Part shown: positions 26,751 through 37,075 of the stretch, piece by piece
How the letters are laid out: every line of letters starts with the position of its first letter
Numbering within the stretch: position 1 is the first letter of the stretch
NCBI GenBank assembly: GCA_034439615.1
Contig: JAWXAT010000034.1
Span: forward strand, 41,247 to 105,246
Direction of reading: 5' to 3'
From: Oligoflexia bacterium
Lineage (GTDB): Bacteria; Bdellovibrionota; Bdellovibrionia; JABDDW01
Length of the DNA stretch: 64,000 nucleotides
Notes under the pieces: model-generated
Databases searched by the model: none
What the model was told of the DNA's origin: nothing
Seen by the model: the letters and a program-made list of their open reading frames with translations, nothing else
Made by a program: the position numbers and the translations under genes

Positions 26751-28676
26751 ATGAAATCTTTTAGATTTCTAAAAAAATGGCAAGCTATTAGACCAATCAT
26801 CGCCATTACTCTGTCTTTTTCAATCACAATTTTGGTTTTTCAAAATTGCGGTGACTCAAAACTTAAAACTAAATCTGTAAGCGCATCTGTAGTGATTGGC
26901 TCACAAGCGGCACTTAAGCTGATGCTCTCGCCACCAGTAGCAATCAACAGCTATGGTCGTTTAGTGGTTATCGTCGATACAAGCAGTTCAGCGATTAAAG
27001 GCACATGCGTCAATGAAGTAGATCACCCACAATATGTTGAAAATGGGTCTGCGACTGATTGCGCAAAAGGCTTTGATCGTACAGGTGATCGCTTTGTTTG
27101 GATCAAAAAATGGATCGAATCACTACGAGCTTTTCCTGAATATGCCGGCAACTCCGGCGAAGGTTTAAAAATTCTTATCGTACCATATGCAGGTGGAAGC
27201 CATAATAGACCAAAAAAAGATTCAGAAGACGCATTTTACATGGAAGATTTTCGAACACCAGATCAGGCTCTTAAATATGTCGATATTTTGGAAAAAGAAC
27301 AACAAAACGCCGTGGCCGCTGCACCCAATGAAACCCCCATGGGAACAAGTTTTGTCTATAAGGGTTTGCTCTGGGCTTATGACAAAATGAAGGTTGAGTT
27401 TTACAGACTAGGCGAAAACGCCAGACATGCAAGGTGGGATGTTGTCATCGTTGGCGATGGTGTTCGTCGACCTCGTGTCAGTGATTTTAATAAACTAGTA
27501 TCGCCTTGTAATGCCAAGGGTGAATTTGTTGCTGGTGCTGGTGCTGAATATATGAGAACAGAATGCCTAACATGGGTTAATAAAGTCAAACCTAAAATTG
27601 GAGACCCCGACGATAATGACCCCAATAAATCTTGGTATAAAGCACAACAGATTTTTGACATGCCACGTGTGCGAGGTTTTGGTAATAAAACAAAAATACA
27701 ATTAGTGCAACCACACCTTGAAAATATTGATGAAGACTTGCGCAAACCTATTTCAAAAATTTCTGATCTAGTCAAAAATCAAGATAAGATTAACCAACTA
27801 CAATATCTTGAAGATCGAATGAATTTAAAAATTTTCACTTCATCAAGCCCAACTGTACTACCTACAAAAGTTGGTGGGATGTCGTATTATTCAAAAACTT
27901 ATAAAATTGCTGACTTCACCGTACTTAATCTCAATGCTCGAGTAGACTCAACAGGTACTCTGATTATTGACTCTGATGTTGATGGGGTAGCTGACAAAGA
28001 TGAAATTACCACTTCACCAACAAATGCTCGCTCTAATGGTACTTGCCTCGACGGAATTGAAGCCAGAGGTTTTACATGTAAGATTAATGGTTGCGATAAA
28101 AATAATGACTCCGATGCTGATGGCCTGAATGAATGCGAAGAATTAAGCCTCGGAACCAGTGATCTAGAAATGGACAGTGATTCTGACGGAATTCCGGATC
28201 TCTATGAGTTTCTCTACGAAACAAGAATGTACTCAAACGATCGAGAACTCAAATCTGACACAACTTCAAATTTTTATTCATTCGCCAAAGGTGTTGTTGG
28301 TCACGCAGATCTCTTAAGTGTTGATCCGAGATTTTTAGTCGAGACTAGTTTTAAAGAAACCACAAGTCAAAATCTTAAACCTCGTTATACTTTACAAATT
28401 AAAGCAGTACCCTTAGTTCAAACCTTGGAAGTGACTCGTAATACAAACCCCCTTTGGAGAGGTATTGGCAACCCCCGTTTCGGCATACTGCCAAACTCAA
28501 TGCTCGGTGGGATTATTCATTCAGCAGGTATGAATGAAGTCGTTATACTTTTAAGGCTCGTATCACAAGAACAAGGCGAGAGCATTTTCTTTATCGGGCG
28601 ATTGCCAAATGTGAATTATACAAACCCTGTGATACCAAAATTGAAGACTTCAATCTTTAAACAGGTGAGCTATTGA
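26751..28676 (+). CDS. Asn-Cys-Gly lipoprotein-like protein with VWA and Asp-rich calcium-type repeats
   Basis: 641 residues. The N-terminus has a hydrophobic stretch ending VFQNCGDSKLK, parallel to the following gene's YMNCGDAKLT. A VWA-like domain (about 70-390) has the MIDAS DTSSS in LVVIVDTSSSA. Residues 405-490 hold DxDxDG-type repeats (DSDVDGVADKDE, NNDSDADGLNE, DSDSDGIPD) as in thrombospondin type 3, likely calcium sites. ATG 26751 is preferred to GTG 26736. Surface adhesion or protein-binding is the natural family reading. It is 1 nt from the next gene start. Confidence 0.8.
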   Translation: MKSFRFLKKWQAIRPIIAITLSFSITILVFQNCGDSKLKTKSVSASVVIGSQAALKLMLSPPVAINSYGRLVVIVDTSSSAIKGTCVNEVDHPQYVENGSATDCAKGFDRTGDRFVWIKKWIESLRAFPEYAGNSGEGLKILIVPYAGGSHNRPKKDSEDAFYMEDFRTPDQALKYVDILEKEQQNAVAAAPNETPMGTSFVYKGLLWAYDKMKVEFYRLGENARHARWDVVIVGDGVRRPRVSDFNKLVSPCNAKGEFVAGAGAEYMRTECLTWVNKVKPKIGDPDDNDPNKSWYKAQQIFDMPRVRGFGNKTKIQLVQPHLENIDEDLRKPISKISDLVKNQDKINQLQYLEDRMNLKIFTSSSPTVLPTKVGGMSYYSKTYKIADFTVLNLNARVDSTGTLIIDSDVDGVADKDEITTSPTNARSNGTCLDGIEARGFTCKINGCDKNNDSDADGLNECEELSLGTSDLEMDSDSDGIPDLYEFLYETRMYSNDRELKSDTTSNFYSFAKGVVGHADLLSVDPRFLVETSFKETTSQNLKPRYTLQIKAVPLVQTLEVTRNTNPLWRGIGNPRFGILPNSMLGGIIHSAGMNEVVILLRLVSQEQGESIFFIGRLPNVNYTNPVIPKLKTSIFKQVSY

Positions 28677-28677
28677 T

Positions 28678-30564
28678 ATGAAAACATCCTTATTAAAAAT
28701 ATCACTAGCCATTGTTTTTTTCACAACCATTATTCTTGGATACATGAATTGCGGCGATGCGAAGCTTACGAAAAAATCATCAACATTAGCCAGCATTACC
28801 AGCCCAAGTAGTTTATCAGGAAATCTTTGCGCACAAAACTCTGGCGCAGCAGGTAAACCTAAAAAAATCGTTTTTATTGTCGATATGTCATTTTCAAATA
28901 TCGGAGAATGTTTTGGTCAAGCAGTGCTTCCAAGCAAGGGAACAGACCACGAAGGAAAGCGCTTTGATAAAATTAAAGAATTTATGGAAAATCCAACATG
29001 CGATAATGGCACTAATGAATATGCCATTCTTGCTTTTTCAAAAGAATTAATTGACCCAACTACCAACCAAGTAAGTAAACAATTTATCAATCGCGCTGAC
29101 TTGAACAAAAGTAATATAATCCAAAAACTAAAAGACATTAACACAGTTAATTCAAATCTGGCTAAAACCCCAGGAATCTCTTGCGCCACTTTCGAAAACT
29201 CTCTAATGAAATCAACTAGTTATTCCAAAGCTTTAGAAGCCCTAGATGAGCTCATCAGAGATGACCTAAGTAAAACAGCACTCACTGCACCCAACACTTT
29301 AAAAGATCAGCATTACTTTGCATATTTTATCAGTGACGGAGCCCCCACTAATGTCGATGGGAATGCAGAGATCCTCGAAGGTGATGACCCACTCATTATC
29401 GCGCAAAATAATGAAATAGCGAATGGATATGCACATCGAGTTCAGGATATTGTCACAGTGGCCAAAGAAATGACCGGTGGAATGTTACTTCAAACCGTAT
29501 ATTACAATCGTATTGTTACCCCAGGCCATCCAGATGAACCTCAACTAGCTAAAGATTTTCAAAAAGCAGATATAGTTTTAAGTAAAATGACGATTGCGGG
29601 AGGCACCGACTCAACCAAAAATGTAGGCAATATTCAAGGCGCTGATCTTTGCAGTTTTGCAGCAACACCGGATCGTTTTCTCTATCAGCCGATAAATTTT
29701 ACTATTGTTAATCTCACAGCAAAAATGAAAGAAGGTGTTCTTCTCCCTGACTCAGACGCAGATGGTGTGTTAGATAGGGATGAATCTTCATTTGGAATTC
29801 CAAAGGGCATTATAAATCGCAGAAATAACAAATATCACCTCTTAGATTCTGTCTGTGTCACCAAGCGCTGCAAAGAGCCAGGTGTAGATTTAAGCAGCAT
29901 GAGTTGCGAACCCACAAAAGAATCAATGATAAATATAGATCCATACTTTGCAATCAGTAAATGTGATGAAGAGGCTATGGGCCTCTCAACCAGCTATTTA
30001 GATGGTGAATCAGTTACACGACTGCAATTCTCACGCAAAGAATTTGGTGACGGAATTCCAGATATAATTGAAATTATTAAAGGCAGTTTAGCTGGCACGC
30101 ACGATGCCAACAACATTGATGGCCCTGGTTTGACGATCAAGGGTAAAATTCAAAAAGGTAGACAACCTTATTATGACGAATCAGATTTAAAGCCACCTAT
30201 TGGTCCAGAACTCGAAGTAAAAGTTTCATTACCACAAGTTGTAAAAGGCAGCACTGTTTGCGATGGCGGAAAACAAGCTGAATATTCGTTTAGCGTTTCA
30301 AATAATCCGTTAGTGCCAACAGTGGCATACAATGCACCCGCATATATAAATACCGATGGTAACAGCGTAGTACAAGAACATCGACTTTCTCATGCTGCGG
30401 GTGAAAATGTGATGATGGCTTATTTTTATTCAATACCTGCAAACAAAGCATTTCTAGATGTCGAAATTTGGGCGTATGTTTTTAAAATGAAATTTGGTGT
30501 AAAAGAAAATATTCGCATAAAAACCTCAGATTTTGAATTAGTGGGACCAGTACGTGGGAAATAA
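28678..30564 (+). CDS. Asn-Cys-Gly lipoprotein-like protein with VWA domain
   Basis: 628 residues and a paralogue of the preceding gene. Signal region ends LGYMNCGDAKLTKKS. The VWA MIDAS is DMSFS in IVFIVDMSFS near residue 66, with the third MIDAS Asp likely in YFISDGAPT. An Asp-rich segment DSDADGVLDRDE follows at about 360. The C-terminal 120 residues are beta-rich with no known domain. Start ATG lies 1 nt after the previous stop, so they are translationally adjacent. Calcium-dependent surface binding is inferred. Confidence 0.8.
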   Translation: MKTSLLKISLAIVFFTTIILGYMNCGDAKLTKKSSTLASITSPSSLSGNLCAQNSGAAGKPKKIVFIVDMSFSNIGECFGQAVLPSKGTDHEGKRFDKIKEFMENPTCDNGTNEYAILAFSKELIDPTTNQVSKQFINRADLNKSNIIQKLKDINTVNSNLAKTPGISCATFENSLMKSTSYSKALEALDELIRDDLSKTALTAPNTLKDQHYFAYFISDGAPTNVDGNAEILEGDDPLIIAQNNEIANGYAHRVQDIVTVAKEMTGGMLLQTVYYNRIVTPGHPDEPQLAKDFQKADIVLSKMTIAGGTDSTKNVGNIQGADLCSFAATPDRFLYQPINFTIVNLTAKMKEGVLLPDSDADGVLDRDESSFGIPKGIINRRNNKYHLLDSVCVTKRCKEPGVDLSSMSCEPTKESMINIDPYFAISKCDEEAMGLSTSYLDGESVTRLQFSRKEFGDGIPDIIEIIKGSLAGTHDANNIDGPGLTIKGKIQKGRQPYYDESDLKPPIGPELEVKVSLPQVVKGSTVCDGGKQAEYSFSVSNNPLVPTVAYNAPAYINTDGNSVVQEHRLSHAAGENVMMAYFYSIPANKAFLDVEIWAYVFKMKFGVKENIRIKTSDFELVGPVRGK

Positions 30565-30565
30565 T

Positions 30566-31051
30566 ATGCGCACAATCATTTGGGTTTTCATTTTTCTGAT
30601 CAATTTCACTTTTGGTGTACAAACCTGGGCTGAAGAAACAGGGCCATGTCGCTACATTGAAAAACTCAGAGTGTGTTTGCCTACGCCGCCCCCCGTTGGC
30701 GGGTCTGGGGGCGAATGCGGATGTACCTATTGTAATAAATCGGGTGGGCCAGGAGATTATAAGTATGCCAACACGGGTTGCGCAGATTATTTTCCAGATA
30801 CTTTCACCGTAGAAGGCGAACGCATCAAAGGCTCTTGTAAAACAACTTCTTGCGAAACAATGACAGCCCCATGCTGGTCAATTGATGGGGGTACAACGAT
30901 TACCGGCTGCCCCCCAGGCGATGATGGCAAACCTAGTCAAAGTAAATGTGATGATGTAACTCCTCCCCCTGGATTCGAGGTTTGTAGCGACAATGACCAG
31001 TCAGTTCATGACCTATTTTGTGACGATGTCCCGTCTGAAACATGCGATTAG
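30566..31051 (+). CDS. cysteine-rich secreted protein
   Basis: 161 residues with a signal peptide (IIWVFIFLINFTFGVQTWA, cut before EET). The mature protein has 14 cysteines, in groups such as CGCTYC and CKTTSC, plus Pro/Gly-rich linkers, pointing to a disulfide-rich extracytoplasmic protein. The ATG follows the VWA protein's stop by 1 nt; a GTG at 30554 would overlap it. Its place directly behind two VWA proteins suggests it belongs to the same surface structure. No family recognised. Confidence 0.7.
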   Translation: MRTIIWVFIFLINFTFGVQTWAEETGPCRYIEKLRVCLPTPPPVGGSGGECGCTYCNKSGGPGDYKYANTGCADYFPDTFTVEGERIKGSCKTTSCETMTAPCWSIDGGTTITGCPPGDDGKPSQSKCDDVTPPPGFEVCSDNDQSVHDLFCDDVPSETCD

Positions 31052-31125
31052 TTTGATATAAAAAATAACCTAGCCAAATCTTTAATATCGTTGCATATTC
31101 CCCTCGAAATTAAGAGAGGAATTCC

Positions 31126-31578
31126 ATGGTTAAAACCATTGTCGTTTTACGACATGCCCATCGCGATACAACACTTCGTTCAACAGATAATGGCTTATCT
31201 CCTAAAGGGCGCGAACAGGTTCAAAAACTTATTCAGACTTATAAAAAGGGGGAGCTTCCTAAAGGTGTTCAATTTTGGTCAAGCCCCAAAATACGCTGTC
31301 AAGAAACCATCGAACCTCTATGCCAATCTCACGACATAAAACTTAAAATTGAGCCTCTTTTAAATGAGCAAACAGATACTGAATCTTCAAAAGAATTTAA
31401 TAAACGAATTGATGTATTAGCCCAAAAGGTTAAATCCGTAGACGACACCCTTTATGTTTGCAGTCATGGAGATGTTATTCCAGAACTGATTCAAAACCTG
31501 ACAGGCTACAGCGTTGATTTGAGAAAAGCTCAAGCTGCCGTCTTGCTAAAAAAAGGTGATCGTTGGATGCTCGCATGA
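31126..31578 (+). CDS. histidine phosphatase family protein, SixA-like
   Basis: 150 residues. The phosphohistidine motif is RHAHRD (RHG variant) at residues 8-13, the second His is in VCSHGDVIPEL, and LSPKGREQVQKL and FWSSPKIRCQETIEPL carry the phosphate-binding Arg. This matches the small SixA/GpmB-type phosphatases. Substrate unknown (phosphohistidine proteins or small phosphates). AGAGAGGAATTCC precedes the ATG. Its stop overlaps the FAH-family start (ATGA). Confidence 0.85.
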   Translation: MVKTIVVLRHAHRDTTLRSTDNGLSPKGREQVQKLIQTYKKGELPKGVQFWSSPKIRCQETIEPLCQSHDIKLKIEPLLNEQTDTESSKEFNKRIDVLAQKVKSVDDTLYVCSHGDVIPELIQNLTGYSVDLRKAQAAVLLKKGDRWMLA

Positions 31579-32153
31579 TTTATTGTATCGGTCGCAATTA
31601 CGCAAAACATGCAAAAGAATTAGGAAACACAGTCCCCCAAGGGGCACCGGTTGTTTTTTTTAAACCTCCGGCAAGTATTGCACTCAGTGGTGAAACAATT
31701 AAACTACCCGCTTATTCAAAAGAAGTTCACTTTGAATTAGAACTCGCTTTTAGATTTAATGAAAATTTAGAGGCCGGTGAAATTGCAGTAGCAAATGATC
31801 TCACAGCTCGTGATAAACAACGTGAGGCTCAAGAGAAAAAAACACCTTGGTCATTAGCCAAAGGATTTAAAAAAAGTTGTGGTTTAGGAAATTGGGTATC
31901 AGCTAAAAACATTGATTTGCAAAACCTAGAACTAAAACTCACACTTAATGATCAACTCAAACAACATGGCTTTACAAAAGACATGCTATTTTCGATTCCC
32001 GTGATTATTGAATATTTAAAAGAAACGTTTCCAGTAGAACCCGGAGATATCGTGCTCACTGGCACACCAGAAGGTGTTGGCCCTGTGGTTGCGGGTGATG
32101 TTATCGATGCAGAAATAATAGGCTTAAGTAAAGCGCAGTGGAAATTTATTTAA
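31575..32153 (+). CDS. fumarylacetoacetate hydrolase family protein
   Basis: 192 residues, the short FAH form (FAHD1, YcgM type: acylpyruvase or oxaloacetate decarboxylase). It opens YCIGRNYAKHAKELGN; the metal ligands are Glu-x-Glu in HFELELAF and Asp in NDLTARDKQ, and the C-terminal VLTGTPEGVGPVVAGD is the family signature. ATG 31575 overlaps the preceding stop by 4 nt, better than the TTG at 31563. Exact substrate not determined; a role in 2-oxoacid clean-up is typical. Confidence 0.88.
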   Translation: MIYCIGRNYAKHAKELGNTVPQGAPVVFFKPPASIALSGETIKLPAYSKEVHFELELAFRFNENLEAGEIAVANDLTARDKQREAQEKKTPWSLAKGFKKSCGLGNWVSAKNIDLQNLELKLTLNDQLKQHGFTKDMLFSIPVIIEYLKETFPVEPGDIVLTGTPEGVGPVVAGDVIDAEIIGLSKAQWKFI

Positions 32154-32201
32154 CCGCCATTAAATTTTAATTGTTTTTGAAAAAATTTAACTGAGGACAC
32201 C

Positions 32202-35200
32202 ATGACAACGACAAATCAAGATCCCATTTTTTTACGCGGCCAAGAGATTATGAATCTCATGGAGGGCGAATCAGCTAGTATTTTTAATAAAGACTGGTGG
32301 TATGGGCGCATCATGGATTGGTCCATGAAAAATGAAAATTTTAAAATTCAGATGTTTCGTTTTGTCGATGTTCTCCCCTATTTAAACTCTTCAGAAGAAG
32401 TTTCAAAACATCTTAAAGAATACTTCACCGGTGGTGATCAAGAGATGCCCTCAATTTTGGGCTGGGGTTTAGGGTTAAGCTCACTTGCTCCTGGGCTTTT
32501 AGCTTCGTCAGTGAAAAAAAATGTCGCTCAAATGGCGCGCATGTTTATTACTGGTAGTAATCCAGATGAAGCACTCAAAAATCTAATTAAAATGAGAAAA
32601 GATAGCTTATGTTTCACCGTTGATATTTTAGGTGAAGCTGCGGTGAGCGAATCAGAAGCATGGTGCTATCAAAAAAAATATATTGAACTTATCGAAATAC
32701 TAGCTCGTGAATCTGCATCATGGCCTGAGAATTCATTAATTGACCGTGATCATTTAGGGCCGATTTCTAAAGTAAACGTTTCTGTAAAAGTAAGTTCTCT
32801 GTTTTCACAATATGACCCCATTGACCCTGAAGGTTCGATAAATACAGTTAAAGAAAAACTAAAACCTATATTTAGACGAGCCCTTGAATTAGGTGTTTTT
32901 ATTAATCTTGATATGGAGTCATACTTTCATAAAGATCTTACACTTTTATTATTTAAAAGCCTCATGGATGAAGCAGAATTTAAAAATCATAATAACCTAG
33001 GCCTTGTTATTCAGGCCTATCTCAAAGATTCAGAAAAAGATCTTCGTGAATTAATTGAATGGGCAAAAAAACGCACAGGCCGCATTACCATTCGACTTGT
33101 TAAAGGTGCATATTGGGATTACGAAACTGTTTTTGCTCAACAAAGAGGTTGGCCCGTACCTGTATTTACAAATAAAAAAGAAACTGACGCCAACTATGAA
33201 ACACTCTCCACTCTCATGCTTGAAAATGATCGTGTTATTAAATCAGCATTTGGGTCACATAATATTCGATCAATAGCACATGCACTTGTCACAGCTGAAC
33301 GACTCGGCATTGATAAACGAAGTTTTGAAGTACAAATGCTTTACGGAATGGCTGAGCCTATTAAAAAAGCACTAACAAAAATGGGTGTGCGCGTACGTGA
33401 GTATGCACCTGTTGGTGAACTTATTCCTGGAATGGCCTATCTTGTTCGTAGGCTCTTAGAAAACACATCCAATGAATCTTTCTTACGAGCTAAATTCTCA
33501 AGTGGTGCGTCGAGTGCTGAACTTTTAAAAGACCCACGTCAGTCGCTCAACGAATTAAAAGCAGCAACACAAGCCAGTGCAACGCAGGCATTTGCGACCA
33601 ATCAAACAAAAACTCAACGTAAACCTGCTCATTATTTTGAGAATGAACCACCCACTGATTTTAATTTAGCAACTAATCGTACAGCTATGGCCGATGCACT
33701 TATTAAAGTTAAAAAGAAGCTCGGCCAAAGTTACCCCCTTGTGATCGGAAAAAAACATATCAAAACAGCCCGAGAACTCACCTCTGAAAACCCAGCAGAT
33801 CCAGATATGATTATTGGCAAAACCTCACAAGCCACAGCTACTGAAGCTGACTTAGCTATTGAAGCTGCGCGTGCAGCAAGTGGTGCATGGGCCCAAAAAC
33901 CTTTGGCTGAGCGTGTGAAAATATTTGAAAAAGTTGCTCAGATCATGCGCGATCGTAAATTTGAACTTATGGCTTTAGAAGTATTTGAAGTCGGTAAAAC
34001 CTGGCGCGAAGCTGATGGTGACATCGGTGAAGCTATTGATTTTTGCTTATATTATAACCAGCAAGCTTTAAAAATGAGTAAACCTCTTGCCACAAGTTTT
34101 GTTCCTGGCGAAGAGAGCTTTTACTCTTATCAACCCCGCGGTGTGGGGGTGGTCATTGCCCCTTGGAATTTCCCACTAGCAATTCTTGCAGGCATGGTTG
34201 TAGGTGCAGCCGTATGCGGAAACACAGTCATCATGAAACCTGCAGAACAATCCCCTATCATCGCTGCATGGTTTATGGAAATCCTACTTGAAGCCGGCTT
34301 ACCACCAGGAGTTGTAAATTTTGTTCCAGGCTTAGGCGAAGATGTGGGTGCTTATCTTGTGGGCCATCACCACGTTGATTTTATCGTCTTTACCGGGTCA
34401 AAAGAAGTAGGCCTTCAAATCATCAGCGGCGCAGGCCACACCAAACGCGGCCAACGCTCAGTTAAAAAAGTAGTAGCTGAAATGGGTGGCAAAAATGCCA
34501 TTATCGTTGATAGCGATGCAGATCTTGATGAGGCTGTTCTTGGTACTCTCCACTCAACCTTTGGTTTTCAAGGTCAAAAATGTTCGGCATGTTCACGCGT
34601 TATTGTGCTTGAAGAAAATTACGATAAATTTTTAAGCAGGCTTGTTGAAGGTGCTAGAAGCATGAAAGTCGGAATGCCCGAGAGCGCAGGGACTGCCATT
34701 GGGTGTGTGATTGATAAAAGTGCGCAAAAGAAAATATTAGAATTAATTGAAGTTGGAAAAACTGAAGGCAAGATGGTTTTTCAAGGGCAAGTGCCACCAA
34801 AAGGTTATTTTGTTCCGCCAACTATATTTTCTGACATCAAACCAACTGCACGCATCGCCCGAGAAGAAATATTTGGCCCTGTGCTTGCGGTCATTAAGGC
34901 AAAAGACTTTGATGATGCATTGGCAATTGCAAATTCCACTGAATTTGCTCTCACCGGTGGTGTTTATACAAGAAGCCCTGCAAATTTAGAAAAAGCAAAA
35001 CGTGAATTTGAAGTTGGAAATCTCTATATCAACCGCTCAATCACTGGAGCACTTGTGGGAAGACACCCCTTTGGGGGCTATAAAATGTCAGGCGTAGGTA
35101 GTAAAGCCGGCGGCCCTGATTATTTATTACAGTTCGTTGAACCACGCACCATTACTGAAAACACATTGCGCCGTGGTTTTGCTCCTCAACAAGAAGCCAT

Positions 35201-35207
35201 CGATTAA
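32202..35207 (+). CDS. putA: bifunctional proline dehydrogenase / L-glutamate gamma-semialdehyde dehydrogenase
   Basis: 1001 residues, the minimal PutA without the DNA-binding N-terminus. The N-terminal half is the FAD-dependent proline dehydrogenase barrel ([16 protein letters not shown], then [23 protein letters not shown] region with the conserved RR). The C-terminal half is the aldehyde dehydrogenase: [21 protein letters not shown], catalytic Glu in [10 protein letters not shown] and catalytic Cys in [10 protein letters not shown]. It converts proline to glutamate and channels the intermediate. Convergent with the next gene, overlapping by 4 nt. Confidence 0.95.
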   Translation: MTTTNQDPIFLRGQEIMNLMEGESASIFNKDWWYGRIMDWSMKNENFKIQMFRFVDVLPYLNSSEEVSKHLKEYFTGGDQEMPSILGWGLGLSSLAPGLLASSVKKNVAQMARMFITGSNPDEALKNLIKMRKDSLCFTVDILGEAAVSESEAWCYQKKYIELIEILARESASWPENSLIDRDHLGPISKVNVSVKVSSLFSQYDPIDPEGSINTVKEKLKPIFRRALELGVFINLDMESYFHKDLTLLLFKSLMDEAEFKNHNNLGLVIQAYLKDSEKDLRELIEWAKKRTGRITIRLVKGAYWDYETVFAQQRGWPVPVFTNKKETDANYETLSTLMLENDRVIKSAFGSHNIRSIAHALVTAERLGIDKRSFEVQMLYGMAEPIKKALTKMGVRVREYAPVGELIPGMAYLVRRLLENTSNESFLRAKFSSGASSAELLKDPRQSLNELKAATQASATQAFATNQTKTQRKPAHYFENEPPTDFNLATNRTAMADALIKVKKKLGQSYPLVIGKKHIKTARELTSENPADPDMIIGKTSQATATEADLAIEAARAASGAWAQKPLAERVKIFEKVAQIMRDRKFELMALEVFEVGKTWREADGDIGEAIDFCLYYNQQALKMSKPLATSFVPGEESFYSYQPRGVGVVIAPWNFPLAILAGMVVGAAVCGNTVIMKPAEQSPIIAAWFMEILLEAGLPPGVVNFVPGLGEDVGAYLVGHHHVDFIVFTGSKEVGLQIISGAGHTKRGQRSVKKVVAEMGGKNAIIVDSDADLDEAVLGTLHSTFGFQGQKCSACSRVIVLEENYDKFLSRLVEGARSMKVGMPESAGTAIGCVIDKSAQKKILELIEVGKTEGKMVFQGQVPPKGYFVPPTIFSDIKPTARIAREEIFGPVLAVIKAKDFDDALAIANSTEFALTGGVYTRSPANLEKAKREFEVGNLYINRSITGALVGRHPFGGYKMSGVGSKAGGPDYLLQFVEPRTITENTLRRGFAPQQEAID

Positions 35208-35791
35208 AAAAGTTTAAGGGCTGATACTTTTTCAGTTCTAACATCAAGTAGGCGATCAAGATCATCCACTGTGATTTTAACCATAATATCTGTATCAGCT
35301 CGAGACGTCTTCATACGATAGGTCTCCGTGATCTTTGTACCTTGCACATCTGTAGCTAATTTTTCAGGAAGATTAGTCGTACCAAAAAAGCTTCCGAATT
35401 TTTCTAAAAACTCTATGCGATTAGCCATTGCTGTAGGCCGACCTTCGGTACTGGGATTATCAATAAATGCAATATCACTAATTTTATCGCCATTCATGGT
35501 GAGCGCGTATTTGCCTTCTAAAATTCCAAATCTAAAATTCTCTAACGGATCAGCAGGCCTGCCAATACTCGCAATTTTGCGTGTTTTAATAGCAGCAATT
35601 TGTGAAGCCAATTTTCTTTCTAATTCAATGGTACCTGATCTGATCTGTTGGAGAACAAAGCTGGCCGGATTTCTAAAACCCTTGCTTGAGCCTTGAGTAT
35701 CAAAAGTCATCTCATTGCCCCAGACAGAAATCCCAACACAGGCCAGTAATATGAATGATGTGAGTACTAATTTAGTGCGATCTTGATACAT
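35204..35791 (-). CDS. exported protein of unknown function
   Basis: 195 residues. A hydrophobic N-terminal signal (LVLTSFILLACVGISVWG) leads into a mixed alpha/beta protein without cysteines in the mature part. The middle has GIGRPADPLENFRFGILEGKYAL with the family-free look of a small lipid- or peptide-binding domain; no family recognised. Start at 35791 is chosen because AGGGG lies upstream. Overlaps putA by 4 nt at the 3' ends. Confidence 0.65.
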   Translation of the reverse strand: MYQDRTKLVLTSFILLACVGISVWGNEMTFDTQGSSKGFRNPASFVLQQIRSGTIELERKLASQIAAIKTRKIASIGRPADPLENFRFGILEGKYALTMNGDKISDIAFIDNPSTEGRPTAMANRIEFLEKFGSFFGTTNLPEKLATDVQGTKITETYRMKTSRADTDIMVKITVDDLDRLLDVRTEKVSALKLF

Positions 35792-36016
35792 GAATTTGCC
35801 CCTATTGTTATGTGAATTTACCCTTACACAGTGTCTATAGAGCAAGAACGAGGCCCATGAGTGATATCACGAGCTTAGCGATTCTCACCCATTAACGGGT
35901 GTTAAGGGTTCTTCATATAAAGCTTGGGTATATCATGTAAATATTTGATTTTACTTGGTATTATTTATATCTAAAGTTACTTAGCAGGTGAATACTTCTT
36001 AGCCAGATGAGGTGCA

Positions 36017-36760
36017 TTAGGCATCGCCAAATTTCACTCGATAATTCTTAAGAATAAAATACTCAATAGGCACCATGATGACTGAGGGTAGTAACCATAA
36101 CAGTAAAGATGCCTGAAATTCTTGACCCATTAGATTTGGTAGAGCTGTCACAAAAAATGCAGTTACCGTCGCAATACAAGCGCCAAACATCCCTTGTATA
36201 TGTGCATACCACCAATGCATTTTCTCAGTAGGTGCCGTTAGCCAGTATTTTAAACTTTGCACCCCTGATAAAAGCCCCGCTATTGGTATCCATGTCAAAA
36301 GCGTACTTCCATTTAGTATTCCGTAAAGGCCTGTTAACAAAGAAGTGGCGATAAGCAAACTTGAAGGAGCTACATCAATACATTTTGTAGTTTTAAAAGT
36401 TCTGTTTTTGTGGCGTAAAGCGCGAAGTCCAAAATGCAGCGTTGAAGCTGAAAGTATAGCAACGAAAAGTAAAAACACCGCAAACTCTTGGCTTTTAGGT
36501 GAGCGTTGCTCATCGATAAAAAATCGCCAAGGTGTGATGATAAACGCACCGAGAATAACTACGGTCATGCATAACGTGTAGGATCTCCCCCAAAGTACAT
36601 GAGCCCTGCCGCCTTTTTTTGTAATGAGTGGAATAATAAAGATAAAAAGAGCAATAACCCCACAGATCACATGGGGGTATAAAACCATTTTCATAGGTAA
36701 CGACATGCCAGTACCAATTTGCATGGCAATAGTTGTATTGAGACTCAAACTTTGTGTCAT
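36017..36760 (-). CDS. DUF2306-like membrane protein
   Basis: 247 residues, about seven or eight hydrophobic helices. The pattern H-x-x-x-G-x-I-A-L followed by RAHVLWGRSY resembles DUF2306 and related putative heme or redox membrane proteins, whose conserved His and Arg residues are here. Several later His (MHWWYAH) lie at helix ends and could bind a cofactor. The 5' end follows a terminator hairpin almost directly and no clear ribosome site is seen, so the true start may be one of the internal ATGs (residues 13, 19 or 23). Confidence 0.6.
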   Translation of the reverse strand: MTQSLSLNTTIAMQIGTGMSLPMKMVLYPHVICGVIALFIFIIPLITKKGGRAHVLWGRSYTLCMTVVILGAFIITPWRFFIDEQRSPKSQEFAVFLLFVAILSASTLHFGLRALRHKNRTFKTTKCIDVAPSSLLIATSLLTGLYGILNGSTLLTWIPIAGLLSGVQSLKYWLTAPTEKMHWWYAHIQGMFGACIATVTAFFVTALPNLMGQEFQASLLLWLLPSVIMVPIEYFILKNYRVKFGDA

Positions 36761-36761
36761 T

Positions 36762-36797
36762 AAAAAAAACCGCGATCATTAGGGATCGCGGTTTTTA
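36762..36797 (-). terminator. strong bidirectional intrinsic terminator
   Basis: CCGCGATC (36770-36777), short loop, GATCGCGG (36784-36791), flanked by eight A's and five T's, so it can end transcription on both strands. On the minus strand it sits after the Cys-rich 83-residue gene. Confidence 0.85.
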
Positions 36798-36823
36798 CAA
36801 AAATATTTTAGCTAATTAACTAA

Positions 36824-37075
36824 TCAACCATGTTTTTCTTTACAGCCACACTCTTTACCTTCTTTGCAGCTTTCTTTTTTGCAGCCTTCTTCAGTGCAAG
36901 TTGCAGCATGTGTTTCTTTTAAGCAGGCTTTAAATTCTGGTGAACCGGCTTTAAGACCTTTATCGGTACAAGTTTTTTTAGCTGCAGCTTTATCAGCATG
37001 GGGGCAAGCAAGGCTCACTGAACCAACAGCACTTAATGCAAATACAAGAGCAGATAATGTTACGAGCTTTTTCAT
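36824..37075 (-). CDS. small secreted Cys-rich protein, probable metal binder
   Basis: 83 residues: signal peptide LVTLSALVFALSAVGSVSLA followed by a 60-residue mature part with 8 Cys, 3 His and many Lys/Glu (CPHADK, TCTEEGCKKESCKEG, CGCKEKHG). Its C-terminal ...GCKK...SCKEGKECGC clusters look like a metal or thiol sink. AAAGGAG is the ribosome site. A strong hairpin terminator follows. The family is not recognised; periplasmic metal buffering is inference. Confidence 0.75.
   Translation of the reverse strand: MKKLVTLSALVFALSAVGSVSLACPHADKAAAKKTCTDKGLKAGSPEFKACLKETHAATCTEEGCKKESCKEGKECGCKEKHG

Noticed and set aside
35886..35901. CACCC-GGGTG hairpin upstream of the exported-protein gene
   Set aside because: Five pairs and no T-run, so not a terminator.
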